Positions 9,014 to 18,658 of a stretch of DNA of 64,000 nucleotides are shown here, piece after piece. Under the pieces are notes generated by a model that made no database searches, had not been told where the DNA came from, and saw nothing but the letters and a program-made list of their open reading frames with translations. Made by a program: the position numbers and the translations under genes. The number at the start of each line of letters is the position of its first letter. The first letter of the stretch is position 1. This DNA comes from Lachnospiraceae bacterium (lineage in GTDB: Bacteria > Bacillota > Clostridia > Lachnospirales > Lachnospiraceae), in contig JAHAYJ010000079.1 of the NCBI GenBank assembly GCA_018384375.1, forward strand, positions 1-64,000. The letters are read 5' to 3'.

Positions 9014-11401
9014 ATGCTGTGTGTGACCGAGGAAAAGAGCAGGAAAATTGAGCGCGCGGAGCGCCGGGAAGACAGGCTGTATCTGTATTCCGAAGCAGGA
9101 GTGCACAGGCTGGAGCCGAAAAATGACAGGACGGTTCGGATTACCTATACGCAGAACGAAGCGTTCTCGGAAGAGGAAAAGCCCGGTATAATCTGCCGGG
9201 AGGTGTTCAAGGACTGGGACTATAGGGAGAAGGGAACGGAACTGTGTTTTTATACAAAACATGTGAAAATCGTGATAAACAGGGAGACGGCTTCCTTTAG
9301 CTATTTTGACGGGGAGGGGAAGCGTCTTCTCAGAGAGCGGGAGCAGGACAGCAAAACCCTGGAAGAATTTACGGTTTATCAGCTTCAGGAAGACAGTATC
9401 CGGACAGAAAAAGTTGTCACGCCGGACGGTGTCAAGGAGGTCGTGCGGGAGGCTGCAAAAATCCCGGTGGGGAAAAGCTTTCATACCAGACTGTATCTGG
9501 AATGGGCCGAGGAGGAAGCACTTTACGGACTGGGGCAGCATGAGGAGGGCTTCGGCTCCTTAAGAGGGCAGGTGGTCTATCTCCATCAGGCAAACAGGAA
9601 GATTGCCATTCCTATGCTCATTTCTACTTTGGGCTACGGTATTCTGATGGATACCTACAGCCCCCTGATTTTCAGTGATACCATACAGGGCTCCTATCTG
9701 TATACAGAAGCGGATTCGGAGATGGATTTTTATTTCATGAATGGCGGCACCATGGACGGTGTCATCGGGGAGTACCGGAAGCTGACGGGAAAGGCCTCAC
9801 TGTTGCCACGTTGGGCATTCGGCTATCTCCAGAGCCAGGAACGCTATGAGACACAGGAGGAAATTCTGGATACAGCAGAAGAGTACCGAAGTAGAGGAAT
9901 CGGACTGGACGGCATCGTGTTGGACTGGTGTTCCTGGGAAGACAATCAGTGGGGGCAGAAGACTTTCGATTCCAGCCGTTTCCCGGAGCCTGGGCGTATG
10001 GTGGAAGACTTACATGAAAAGCATGTGCATTTTATGCTCTCCATCTGGCCGAACATGGCAGAAAACACAGAGAATTACAAGGAGTTTAGGGAGCAGGGGC
10101 TGCTTTTGCCTGGATGTACCGTATACAATGCACTTTCCAAAAAGGGAAGGGAACTTTACTGGCAGCAGCTGAAGAGAGGCCTGCTGGTGCACGGGGTGGA
10201 TGCCTGGTGGTGCGACAGCAGTGAACCCTTTACTCCGGAATGGAATCACGTGGAGCGGGTGGAACCGGCAGTGATGTATGCGGAATACTGCAATACAGTG
10301 AATAATCATCTGCCTGTGGAAAAAATGAATGCCTTTGGACTGTATCATGCCCGTGGTATTTATGAGGGACAAAGAGCGGAGAGCGATAAGCGTGTGACCA
10401 ATCTGACAAGAAGTGCCTGCACCGGGCAGCAGCGTTACGGCACTATTCTCTGGTCGGGAGACACGGAAGCCACCTGGGATACTCTGCGCAGGCAGGTGGC
10501 AGCAGGGCTTCATTTTTGTGCCAGCGGGTTGCCCTTCTGGACCGTGGATATCGGTGCCTTCTTTGTCAAACGCGGCAATTTGTGGTACTGGAAGGGAGAT
10601 TATCCGGAAGGCTGTCAGGATTTGGGGTATCGTGAATTGTTCGTCAGATGGTATCAGTGGGGTGCATTTTTGCCGGTGTTCCGCGGCCACGGAACGGATT
10701 GCAGAAGAGAGCTGTGGCATTATGAAAATGCGGGGCAGCCGTTCTACGATGCTTTGCTTGCCGCAAACCGTCTTCGCTATGAGCTGATCCCTTATATTTA
10801 TTCCTATGCGGGTCTTTGTTGGCTGGAAAATCAGTCCGTGATCAGGCTGCTTGCCTTTGAATGGCCAGAGGATAAAGAGGTATGGAATATCACGGATCAG
10901 TATTTATTCGGCAAAGAAATGATGGTATGCCCGGTGCTGAAGCCCATGTATTTTGAGAAAAATTCCGAACCTCTCGAGGGAACAGCTAAGACCAGGAGAG
11001 TGTATCTGCCTGCAGGATGCGGCTGGTATGACTATTGGACTAATGCTTATTATGAAGGTGGACAATGGATAGAAGCAGAGGCAGGGCTTGAGAAAATTCC
11101 GCTGTTTGTCAGGGAGGGAAGTATTCTGCCCCGGGTGGAATTTGCACAATCCACGGAAGAGACAGGAACAGAATTACATATTACGGTTTACGCAGGGAAA
11201 GATGCCTCCTTCACTCTTTATGAAGATGCAGGTGACGGCTACGGCTATGAGCAGGGCAGGTATTGCCTGACGAAACTGCATTGGTCGCAGGAGACGGAGC
11301 GCTTTACCGCGGAGAGCGGAGAGGAAATGGGACAGATGTTAGGATTCCGGGGAAAATATGAAGTACAGGAAGTGAAACTGGTAAATAAAGAAGCGGACTA
11401 A
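9014..11401 (+). CDS. GH31 alpha-xylosidase/alpha-glucosidase family protein
   Basis: This 795-residue retaining glycosidase of family 31 has an N-terminal beta-sandwich (about 1-255), then a (beta/alpha)8 barrel, then C-terminal beta domains. The nucleophile is Asp401 in AWWCDSSEP and the acid/base is Asp483 in WSGDTEATW. Other family blocks are LDGIVLDWCSWE, SIWPNM and FWTVDIGAFF. The WWCDSSEP form and the neighbours suggest alpha-xylosidase activity on xylose side chains more than alpha-glucosidase, but substrate is an inference. No signal peptide is present. It is 12 bp after the esterase with a GGAGGGAAT ribosome site, so co-transcribed with GH39 and the esterase. Confidence 0.9.
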   Translation: MLCVTEEKSRKIERAERREDRLYLYSEAGVHRLEPKNDRTVRITYTQNEAFSEEEKPGIICREVFKDWDYREKGTELCFYTKHVKIVINRETASFSYFDGEGKRLLREREQDSKTLEEFTVYQLQEDSIRTEKVVTPDGVKEVVREAAKIPVGKSFHTRLYLEWAEEEALYGLGQHEEGFGSLRGQVVYLHQANRKIAIPMLISTLGYGILMDTYSPLIFSDTIQGSYLYTEADSEMDFYFMNGGTMDGVIGEYRKLTGKASLLPRWAFGYLQSQERYETQEEILDTAEEYRSRGIGLDGIVLDWCSWEDNQWGQKTFDSSRFPEPGRMVEDLHEKHVHFMLSIWPNMAENTENYKEFREQGLLLPGCTVYNALSKKGRELYWQQLKRGLLVHGVDAWWCDSSEPFTPEWNHVERVEPAVMYAEYCNTVNNHLPVEKMNAFGLYHARGIYEGQRAESDKRVTNLTRSACTGQQRYGTILWSGDTEATWDTLRRQVAAGLHFCASGLPFWTVDIGAFFVKRGNLWYWKGDYPEGCQDLGYRELFVRWYQWGAFLPVFRGHGTDCRRELWHYENAGQPFYDALLAANRLRYELIPYIYSYAGLCWLENQSVIRLLAFEWPEDKEVWNITDQYLFGKEMMVCPVLKPMYFEKNSEPLEGTAKTRRVYLPAGCGWYDYWTNAYYEGGQWIEAEAGLEKIPLFVREGSILPRVEFAQSTEETGTELHITVYAGKDASFTLYEDAGDGYGYEQGRYCLTKLHWSQETERFTAESGEEMGQMLGFRGKYEVQEVKLVNKEAD

Positions 11402-11484
11402 AAACAATTCTGAAAAGGGGGAAACTATATTACTATTTCTATGGAAAAATCAGTAAAAAGGAAAATTCAGGAGGAGAATCTAGT

Positions 11485-12894
11485 ATGAAGAAACAGGCAT
11501 TTAACCCTTATTTACCGTCCTGGGAGTATATCCCGGACGGAGAACCTTACGTATTCGGAGACAGAGTTTACGTTTACGGTTCGCACGATTTTTACAACGG
11601 TTATGTTTTCTGCATGGGAGACTATGTTTGCTGGTCGGCACCGGTGGATGATCTTGGCAACTGGCGCTATGAGGGAGTCATCTACCCGAAGACTTCCGAT
11701 CCGCTCAACCGGGACGGCAAAATGTGTCTGTATGCGCCGGATGTGACGGTGGGACCGGACGGGAGATATTATTTGTATTATGTGCTGGATCATGTGTCTA
11801 TTGTTTCCGTTGCTGTATGTGATACGCCGGCGGGAAAATATGAATTTTACGGATATGTGCATTATGCGGATGGCACCCGCCTGGGAGAGAAGACGGGTGA
11901 TCAGCCCCAGTTTGATCCGGGTGTGCTGACGGAAGGAAATAAGACCTACCTGTATACCGGTTTCTGCGGCAGAGGGGACAAATCCCGTACCGGAGCTATG
12001 GCTACCGTCCTGGGACCGGATATGCTGACCATTGAAGAAGCACCCGTATTTGTTGCCCCCGGCTGTGAATATAGTGAGGGAACGGGATTTGAAGGCCATG
12101 AGTTCTTTGAGGCACCCTCTATCAGAAAGGTGGGAGATACTTATTATTTCGTGTATTCTTCCATCGTGATGCATGAATTGTGCTATGCAGTCAGCAAGGA
12201 GCCAACGAAGGGATTTACCTACGGAGGTGTTATTGTCAGCAACTGCGACCTGCATATTGATACCTATAAGCCGGCGGACATGCCCATGGCTTATGGTGCC
12301 AACAATCACGGCAGCATCGTACAGATTGGGGAGGACTGGTACATCTTTTATCATCGCCATACCAACAATACATGGTACAGCAGACAGGGCTGTGCGGAAA
12401 AAATTGAGATTCTGCCGGACGGTAAGATTCCTCAGGTGGAGATTACCTCCTGCGGCTTAAACGGCGGACCGCTGGAAGGAAAAGGAGAGTATCCTGCTTA
12501 CCTTGCCTGCAATCTGTTTTGCGATACACCCTCTGTTTATGTGGGAGACAGTCGTTTCCCGAAGGTGATGCAGGATGGCAGGGACGGAGACGAGGAAGTC
12601 GGTTATATCGCAAATATTACGGATTCCGCAACAGCGGGATTTAAGTATTTCGACTGCCACGGTGTGAAGCGGATCAGCATTCAGGTGCGCGGCTATGCAG
12701 ACGGTGTCTTTGAAGTAAAGACCTCCTGGGACGGAGAGGTTCTGGCGAGGCTGAAGGTGCAGTATGCGAATGTCTGGGAAGAATATTCGGCACCGATTGA
12801 GATACCGGATGGAAAACAGGCAATTTACATTACTTATCGCGGAAACGGAAATGCCAGTCTGAAGTCCTTTGCTTTGATTGACTGTAACTATTAA
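11485..12894 (+). CDS. GH43 family arabinofuranosidase/xylosidase with C-terminal CBM6-like domain
   Basis: This 469-residue inverting enzyme of family 43 has a five-bladed propeller at about residues 8-310. The catalytic base is Asp18 in YIPDGEP, the pKa modulator Asp is in YAPDVTV and the acid Glu is in HEFFEAPSIRKV. The last 130 residues (from about GYIANIT) resemble a CBM6-type beta-sandwich with the YADGVFEV and ITYRGNG motifs. No signal peptide is present. It is the last gene of the GH39 unit. ATG follows a strong CAGGAGGAG site. Activity could be alpha-L-arabinofuranosidase or beta-xylosidase; family 43 is mixed. Confidence 0.88.
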   Translation: MKKQAFNPYLPSWEYIPDGEPYVFGDRVYVYGSHDFYNGYVFCMGDYVCWSAPVDDLGNWRYEGVIYPKTSDPLNRDGKMCLYAPDVTVGPDGRYYLYYVLDHVSIVSVAVCDTPAGKYEFYGYVHYADGTRLGEKTGDQPQFDPGVLTEGNKTYLYTGFCGRGDKSRTGAMATVLGPDMLTIEEAPVFVAPGCEYSEGTGFEGHEFFEAPSIRKVGDTYYFVYSSIVMHELCYAVSKEPTKGFTYGGVIVSNCDLHIDTYKPADMPMAYGANNHGSIVQIGEDWYIFYHRHTNNTWYSRQGCAEKIEILPDGKIPQVEITSCGLNGGPLEGKGEYPAYLACNLFCDTPSVYVGDSRFPKVMQDGRDGDEEVGYIANITDSATAGFKYFDCHGVKRISIQVRGYADGVFEVKTSWDGEVLARLKVQYANVWEEYSAPIEIPDGKQAIYITYRGNGNASLKSFALIDCNY

Positions 12895-13277
12895 AATCTC
12901 ATTCGTGACTGTAAAGCACAGAGTGTTGAACAGTAGGCGGCGGTTTATGATTCTTTGGACAATGGTTCCGTATTTATCAAACTGCTGCGGGGCAGTTGTT
13001 GTTCCATGCTATGACCTTAACCCGGGATAATGTCATTTCAAGAATGTCTTTGTTGTATGGTAAGTTGTAGAAGCCATAAATGCATATAAAAGGGAATCTT
13101 TTTTGGGAAAACAATGATATAGACCTCCGAAACAAGGGAATTGCTTTTAAAAGGGAAAGCGCTGGGTGTTGAACAGTTAAGATTGACTTATGAAGACCAG
13201 AATCTTATAATGATGTTAGTTTTATGTCCTGATAAAGAAACTGAAGAAAGCGAAAACTGAAGAGGCAAGCTGTAGAA
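12895..13277 (+). promoter_or_regulatory. 383-bp spacer with LacI-gene promoter
   Basis: The spacer has a near-consensus promoter for the LacI-type gene: TTGACT (13183-13188), 17 bp, TATAAT (13206-13211). GTGTTGAACAGT occurs twice (12922 and 13167 areas). A GGTAAGTT copy near 13060 matches the repeats in front of the esterase. GGGAAAGCGCTGGG near 13157 loosely resembles a catabolite (cre) site but misses consensus positions. No terminator with a T run was found after the GH43 gene. Confidence 0.6.
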
Positions 13278-14318
13278 ATGGCAACGATTAAGGATATTGC
13301 CGAGGAATGTAATGTTTCCATTACAACTGTATCAAATGTCTTGAATGGCAAGGCAAAGGTGGGAGAGCAGACAAAGCAGAGAATTCTGGAGGTAATTCAG
13401 AAACGCGGATATCGTCCGAATACCATTGCTCAGGGCCTGCGCAGCCAGAAAACGAAAACCATTGGCATTATCGCAGAAGATATTGCGCAGTTTACAACTC
13501 CGGAGATTATTGAGGGTATCATGAGCTGCTGTGAGGAGCGGGGATACAGGACAACAGTCAGGAATCTGCGTATGTATGCAAGGTGGCAGGATGCCTGGTA
13601 CTATAATGAAACTGCTTATCATTCTGTTCTGGATCCCATGTTGGAGGAATTGGATTCCCACATGGTTGACGGTGTGATTTACATAGCGGGACATGCGAGA
13701 AGAATCAGTTGTTTTCCCTCGGATTATAAGACGCCGGCGGTGATGGCGTATGCATATGCACAAAATCCCCGGGTACCTTCCGTACTGATAGATGATGAAA
13801 CATCTGCCTACCAGATTGTCCGCTATCTGATTCAAAAGGGACATAAGAGGATTGGCGTAATCGGAGGGCGTGAAGACAATATACATACCCAGAGACGACT
13901 TCTTGGGTATCAGAAAGCTCTTTTTGAAGCACAGCTTCTTTTTAATCCGGAACTTGTGCGGTATGCAAACTGGAATAAGCCTTCGGGATACGAGGCGGCG
14001 AAGCCTTTGCTGAAAACAGATATTACGGCACTGTTCTGTATGACTGACCGGATAGCGGGCGGCGTTTACCAGTATCTGGATGAGATGGGGCTGAGAGCAG
14101 GACGGGATTTGGCAGTGGCCGGTTTTGACAATCAGGATCTGGCGGAATATATGGTGCCGGGGTTAACTACCATGTCTCTTCCTTTGCAGGAAATCGGCAA
14201 TACTTCTGCAAAACTTCTGTTCAGGCAGATTGAAGGGGAAGATGTGGAAGAATATCAGGAAATATTGATTCCCTGCACTTTTGTAGAACGCCAGTCTGTG
14301 ATGGAATTGAAGGATTAA
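13278..14318 (+). CDS. LacI family transcriptional regulator
   Basis: This 346-residue repressor-type regulator has an N-terminal helix-turn-helix and hinge (TIKDIAEECNVSITTVSNVL at about 3-22) and a periplasmic-binding-protein-like sugar domain (GIIAEDI, GVIGGREDN, AVAGFDNQDLAEYMVPGLTT). It is single-gene, with its own promoter at 13183-13211 and terminator at 14406-14456. It stands in front of the ABC importer, whose promoter carries three AAACGTT-type palindromes suited to a LacI-family protein. A role as sugar-responsive repressor of the importer is therefore likely. Confidence 0.92.
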   Translation: MATIKDIAEECNVSITTVSNVLNGKAKVGEQTKQRILEVIQKRGYRPNTIAQGLRSQKTKTIGIIAEDIAQFTTPEIIEGIMSCCEERGYRTTVRNLRMYARWQDAWYYNETAYHSVLDPMLEELDSHMVDGVIYIAGHARRISCFPSDYKTPAVMAYAYAQNPRVPSVLIDDETSAYQIVRYLIQKGHKRIGVIGGREDNIHTQRRLLGYQKALFEAQLLFNPELVRYANWNKPSGYEAAKPLLKTDITALFCMTDRIAGGVYQYLDEMGLRAGRDLAVAGFDNQDLAEYMVPGLTTMSLPLQEIGNTSAKLLFRQIEGEDVEEYQEILIPCTFVERQSVMELKD

Positions 14319-14331
14319 ATGAAAATACAGT

Positions 14332-14367
14332 GGGGCATGGAAGGAAGAAATAATCCGTCCATGCCCC
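14332..14367 (+). other. stem-loop after the LacI gene
   Basis: GGGGCATGGA (14332-14341) pairs perfectly with TCCATGCCCC (14358-14367). No T run follows, so it is an extra hairpin before the terminator at 14406-14456, perhaps protecting the mRNA 3' end. Confidence 0.6.
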
Positions 14368-14405
14368 GCTTCATACGATACGTAGAAAAATTAGAACTTG
14401 ATAAG

Positions 14406-14456
14406 CAGGGACTGCCCAGTGGCTTGAATAAGTCATCGGACAGTTCCTGTTTTTTT
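14406..14456 (+). terminator. rho-independent terminator after LacI gene
   Basis: CAGGGACTG (14406-14414) pairs with CAGTTCCTG (14441-14449) around an inner TGGCTT/AAGTCA stem. Seven T (14450-14456) follow. Confidence 0.85.
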
Positions 14457-14495
14457 GATGTTTAGGGCTTGATGTAAAGCAAGATTTACAAAAGA

Positions 14496-14740
14496 AAAAC
14501 GTTTTATGAAGTTTTTGTAATTTTCATAATAATGCATAAGTATAAATGCTTTTGTAGTGTATACAAACTTGCTTTGTATATAAATGCAGAAACGTTTTAT
14601 GTATGTGCAAAGTGTATAAAAATAGCAATGTAAATCCTACAAGAGTGTACAATTAGTATATAATACAACAAAGATGTGTTGACAAATTCCATAAAAAGAG
14701 CTACTATCATGTTAAAGAAGTAAAACGTTAAACTTAACAA
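14496..14740 (+). promoter_or_regulatory. importer promoter with three LacI-type operators
   Basis: TTGACA (14679-14684), 17 bp and TACTAT (14702-14707) make a good promoter for the ABC importer. Palindromes centred on AACGTT occur at 14496-14505 (AAAACGTTTT), 14589-14599 (GAAACGTTTTA) and 14721-14730 (TAAAACGTTA). The last lies at the transcript start, where a bound repressor would block transcription. Two remote copies at about -110 and -205 would allow looping. The upstream neighbour encodes a LacI-family regulator. Confidence 0.65.
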
Positions 14741-14819
14741 AACCAAAAAACGAGATAAATTGAAAAGTAAATAAGACTGAAAGACAAGAGACAACAAGAA
14801 AGACAGGGGGGGTTTGATA

Positions 14820-15743
14820 GTGAAAGAATTTTTCAGCAACAAAAGAAAGGTAAGAGGTTTTAAAGAATTTTTATACATACTGCCTTTCCTGATTCTGGTA
14901 TTGGTTTTTTCCTATTATCCATTGTACGGATGGGTATACGCATTCTTTGATTACAAACCGCCTTTCCCACTTTCCTGGGAAAAGTTCGTTGGTCTGAAAT
15001 GGTTCCGATCCATGGTGGAGAACGAGGTGAAATTGAAACAGCTGCTTATGGTATTACGTAATACCTTTGCAATGAGCGGAATCAGCCTTTTCTTCTCATG
15101 GTTCCCCATGATTTTTGCAGTGTTTCTTAACGAAATCAAGTGCAAGCCCTTTCAGAAGGTAGTGCAGACTGTTACAACTCTTCCCAACTTCATCAGCTGG
15201 GTGCTTGTATATTCTATCGCATACAGCATTTTTAACAGTACCGGTGTTGTGAATACGATTGGTATGGCTCTGGGATTATTTGATACGCCGCAGATGTTTC
15301 TTCAGTCAGCGGATCATATCTGGTTTAAGATGTGGCTGTGGCTGACCTGGAAGAATGCAGGATGGTCAGCTATCATGTATCTGGCAGCTATTTCCGGTAT
15401 AGATGAATCACTGATAGAAGCTGCCAAGGTGGATGGTGCTTCCAGAATGCAGATTATCTGGCATATTACCATTCCGAGTATCCTGCCTACTTATTTTGTT
15501 CTGGTAATGCTGAATCTGGCAAACTTCCTTTCCAACGGAATGGAACAGTATTTCGTATTCCAGAATGCTTTCAATAAGGACAGTATTCAGGTGCTTGATT
15601 TGTATGTGTACAATCTGGCAATGGGCAGCGGCGGATATTCCCTTTCCACTGCAATCAGTATTCTGAAGAGCGTGGTAAGTATCATCTTATTGTGTGTAAC
15701 CAATAAGATATCCAAACTCGTCAGAGGCGAAGGTTTTATTTAA
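14820..15743 (+). CDS. sugar ABC transporter permease, LplB type
   Basis: This 307-residue inner-membrane permease has about six TM helices. The conserved EAA loop (ESLIEAAKVDGASRMQIIWHITIPSI) contacts the ATPase. It belongs to the LplB/YteP-like branch (MalF-like) that imports complex oligosaccharides. GTG 14820 is taken as the start because a run of seven G (14806-14812) lies 7 nt upstream; a TTG at 14814 is the alternative. It is followed by the second permease and the binding protein. No ATPase gene is present, so a shared MsmK/UgpC-type ATPase from elsewhere must energise it. Confidence 0.92.
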   Translation: MKEFFSNKRKVRGFKEFLYILPFLILVLVFSYYPLYGWVYAFFDYKPPFPLSWEKFVGLKWFRSMVENEVKLKQLLMVLRNTFAMSGISLFFSWFPMIFAVFLNEIKCKPFQKVVQTVTTLPNFISWVLVYSIAYSIFNSTGVVNTIGMALGLFDTPQMFLQSADHIWFKMWLWLTWKNAGWSAIMYLAAISGIDESLIEAAKVDGASRMQIIWHITIPSILPTYFVLVMLNLANFLSNGMEQYFVFQNAFNKDSIQVLDLYVYNLAMGSGGYSLSTAISILKSVVSIILLCVTNKISKLVRGEGFI

Positions 15744-15756
15744 GGAGGACAGGGAA

Positions 15757-16692
15757 ATGAGCAAAGAACCGAAAGTGAAATCAAAAAAAGTAAAGTATAA
15801 GGTCAGCTTCAGTGACAGACTGATCAGCGTACTCACTTATATCATCTATTCCATTTTTGCCTTTGTTTGTGCGTATCCTTTTTACTACATATTTATCAAT
15901 ACCATCAGCGCAAACAACCTGAGCGAAAGAGGAAAGATTATTTTCTGGCCGAAGGAAATTCATTTCACCAATTATCAGAATGTAATGAAGATATCGGGAC
16001 TGTTTCAGGCCATGAAGGTATCTGTTGCAAGAACTGTGATTGGAACCATTGTAACCGTAGTTGTAGCGGCATTTCTAGGATATATGTTTACCAGAGAGAC
16101 CATGTGGCACAGAAAACTGTGGTTCAGAATGGTGGCGGCTACCATGTACTTTAATGCCGGTATCATTCCCTGGTTCATCACCATGAAGAATCTGGGTCTG
16201 ACCAATAATTTCTGGGTATATATTTTCCCGGTGGCAGTACAGCCCTTCTACATTATTTTGTGTAAGACCTTTGTGGAATCGGTGCCGAAAGAATTGCAGG
16301 ATGCGGCGGAGATTGACGGAGCCGGAACCTTAAGGATTTTCTTCCAGATTATCATTCCGGTCATCAAGCCGATACTTGCTACAGTTGCCATCTTTGCAGC
16401 GGTGAACCAGTGGAACTCCTTCCAGGATACACTGCTTTTGATTACCGATGATAAGCTGTATACCTTACAGTACACTCTGTATAACTATATCAACCAGGCC
16501 AGCTCCCTGAAGGCTCTGGTAAACAATTCCACATCCATAGAAGCAATGGCAGCCAGTCTGGCACATGCCTCCACCGCTACTTCGATTCGAATGACGGTAA
16601 CCATTGTGGTAGTTACTCCCATTATTCTGATATACCCTATCTTCCAGCGATTCTTTACAAAGGGTATTATGATTGGTGCGGTAAAGGGATAG
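15757..16692 (+). CDS. sugar ABC transporter permease, LplC/YtcP type
   Basis: This 311-residue permease, the partner of the preceding one, has six predicted TM helices. Its EAA loop (LQDAAEIDGAGTLRIFFQII) is typical, and the C-terminus FTKGIMIGAVKG is the classical end of MalG-like permeases. A perfect TAAGGAGG site lies at the end of the upstream gene, with 13 bp between genes. It forms the heterodimeric channel with the LplB-type subunit. Confidence 0.92.
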   Translation: MSKEPKVKSKKVKYKVSFSDRLISVLTYIIYSIFAFVCAYPFYYIFINTISANNLSERGKIIFWPKEIHFTNYQNVMKISGLFQAMKVSVARTVIGTIVTVVVAAFLGYMFTRETMWHRKLWFRMVAATMYFNAGIIPWFITMKNLGLTNNFWVYIFPVAVQPFYIILCKTFVESVPKELQDAAEIDGAGTLRIFFQIIIPVIKPILATVAIFAAVNQWNSFQDTLLLITDDKLYTLQYTLYNYINQASSLKALVNNSTSIEAMAASLAHASTATSIRMTVTIVVVTPIILIYPIFQRFFTKGIMIGAVKG

Positions 16693-16767
16693 TGAACAGG
16701 CAGGAAGCCTGTTGATTATAAAGCAAAAGGCTATATTGCGCGGAAAGCGCAGGAAAGAGAGGGAATT

Positions 16768-18537
16768 ATGAAAAGTAAGAAACTAATCTCACTTCTGTGT
16801 GTGGCTGCCATGACAGCAACCATGCTCACAGGATGCGGCGGAGCTTCGGATTCTGCTTCGGGAACTGCATCTACATCCGGCAGCAGTTCTTCTGCTACCA
16901 ATACCGGCAATTCAGGCGACAGCAGTGCCGCATCTGACAAAGAAGCCATGACGTTTGAAATCTTCGACGTTGCCGCTAACTATCAGGGTATTCAGACCGG
17001 TTGGTTTGCGAAGGTTGTCAAGGATCGTTTCAACATTGAACTGAATATCATCGCACCGCAGGTTGCCGGTGATGCCATCTATCAGACACGTGCCAGCAGC
17101 GGAAACCTGGGCGATATCCTGATTCTGGAATCCGGACAGTTCAAGGAGTGTGTAGAGGCCGGACTGGTTAAGGATATCAGCAGTGATATCTGGAATTACT
17201 CCAATCTTGCCGGATATAAAGATCAGATTGATATGCTGAACAACAGTCTGGAAGGCAACGACGGAAAGACCTACGGTATCCCTACCGAGATGATGAATAC
17301 TTCACCGACTTCCTATTCTCAGGATGTTATCTATTCCAGCCCTCTGCTTCGCTGGGATCTGTATAAAGAGCTTGGCTGCCCTGATATTGCAGATCTTGAC
17401 GGACTGCTTGATGTTCTGGATCAGATGATGAAGAATCATCCTACAAATGATGCAGGCGATGCTTGCTATCCGTTGTCTCTGTGGTCTGACTGGGACGGCG
17501 GCGACGGCATGCTCGGTATTGCCAACGTAGTTCAGCTGACCACCTGGTACGGCGAGAAAATTAAGGGCTCTACCATCCTGAAGCCCGACGGAACATTTAT
17601 TCCTCTGACTGATAAAGATGGCTCCTACTACAAGATGCTGAAGTTCCTGTACAATGCAAATCAGCGTGGTCTCGTAGATCCCGACTCCGCTACCCAGGAC
17701 TGGAACTCCGCATGTGCGAAGATGAGTGCAGGTCAGGTTTACCTGATGTGGTACAGCTGGCAGGTAGGTTTCTGGAACTCTACTGACAGACTGAAAGATG
17801 GTACAGCCTTTATCTTTACGCCTGTTGCTGATCAGACCTACTACACAGACGCAGACTCCTATTACGGAAGCGGACGTGTATTTGCGGTTGGCTCCCAGGT
17901 TGATGATGCGAAGTATCAGAGAATTATGGAATTCCTTGACTGGTATGCAAGCCCTGAAGGACTGATGTTCCAGCATGACGGTATTGAAGGCTTTAACTAT
18001 GAAAAGGGCAGCGACGGAAGACTTGTTCAGATTAATTCCAATGCTCTGATGGATAACCTTCCTGTTCCCGAGGAGTGGGGCGGTGCCGGATACAACGATG
18101 GTAACAATGCAATCAACCAGTGGATTGTAAGTGCAAACAGTGTGAACCCTACAACCGGTGAGACCTATTCCGTTAATTACTGGAGTACCTATAAAGAAGA
18201 GACCATGACCGATATGAAGAAGGAATGGGCAGAGAAGTTCGGTGCTGCTGAGCCTGTTGATTACATGAAGGCTAACAACAAGCTGGTTATCAGCCCTAAC
18301 GTAAGTGTATCTCTTCCTACGGACTCTGCAGATATCAGCGTTATCCGCAACCAGTGTAATGAGACTGTCTGCGATTACTCCTGGAGAATGATTTACGCAT
18401 CCGATGATGCAGCATTTGATGCACTGTGGGATGAAATGTCCAATTGCCTTGACGGATTCGGATTCCAGGATCTCGTAAAATTTGATAAGGAAAAGCATCA
18501 GATTGAATTAGATGCAAAGAATGCGGTTGCGAAGTAA
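16768..18537 (+). CDS. extracellular sugar-binding lipoprotein, LplA type
   Basis: This 589-residue ABC substrate-binding protein has a lipoprotein signal peptide ending in MLTGCGG, with Cys23 as lipidation site. A Ser/Thr/Gly-rich linker (about 25-55) is followed by a two-lobed binding domain with many Trp and Tyr residues. Its size (about 550-590) is that of the large binding proteins for complex oligosaccharides, not simple sugars. It is the only clearly exported protein among the hemicellulose genes, so it probably captures the oligosaccharides cut by enzymes encoded elsewhere. A strong terminator (18564-18600) closes the transport operon. Confidence 0.93.
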   Translation: MKSKKLISLLCVAAMTATMLTGCGGASDSASGTASTSGSSSSATNTGNSGDSSAASDKEAMTFEIFDVAANYQGIQTGWFAKVVKDRFNIELNIIAPQVAGDAIYQTRASSGNLGDILILESGQFKECVEAGLVKDISSDIWNYSNLAGYKDQIDMLNNSLEGNDGKTYGIPTEMMNTSPTSYSQDVIYSSPLLRWDLYKELGCPDIADLDGLLDVLDQMMKNHPTNDAGDACYPLSLWSDWDGGDGMLGIANVVQLTTWYGEKIKGSTILKPDGTFIPLTDKDGSYYKMLKFLYNANQRGLVDPDSATQDWNSACAKMSAGQVYLMWYSWQVGFWNSTDRLKDGTAFIFTPVADQTYYTDADSYYGSGRVFAVGSQVDDAKYQRIMEFLDWYASPEGLMFQHDGIEGFNYEKGSDGRLVQINSNALMDNLPVPEEWGGAGYNDGNNAINQWIVSANSVNPTTGETYSVNYWSTYKEETMTDMKKEWAEKFGAAEPVDYMKANNKLVISPNVSVSLPTDSADISVIRNQCNETVCDYSWRMIYASDDAAFDALWDEMSNCLDGFGFQDLVKFDKEKHQIELDAKNAVAK

Positions 18538-18563
18538 GTAATTCGGTTACTATGGATGCTTTG

Positions 18564-18600
18564 GGGCGTCTCTTCTGATAAGAGACGCCCTATTTTTTAA
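18564..18600 (+). terminator. rho-independent terminator of the importer operon
   Basis: GGGCGTCTCTT (18564-18574) pairs perfectly with AAGAGACGCCC (18580-18590) with a 5-nt loop, followed by TATTTTTT. Confidence 0.95.
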
Positions 18601-18658
18601 GAACCGTGGCAGCGGAAAAAGGAAATGGAGCAGACTACAGAAAGGTTTGGATAATCTT

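Noticed and set aside
8168-9541. 457-codon minus-strand frame over the esterase and GH31 genes
   Set aside because: It spans two well-supported genes on the other strand, has no recognisable domain and reads across their gene boundary.
13150-13170. possible CcpA cre site (GGGAAAGCGCTGGG)
   Set aside because: It matches only the AAGCGCT core and misses the flanking TG and CA positions of the consensus. I do not list it as a site.
17302-18498. 398-codon open frame on the minus strand inside the binding-protein gene
   Set aside because: It is exactly antisense to a strongly supported lipoprotein gene, has no ribosome site and no family resemblance. Long antisense frames arise from the codon bias of the real gene.
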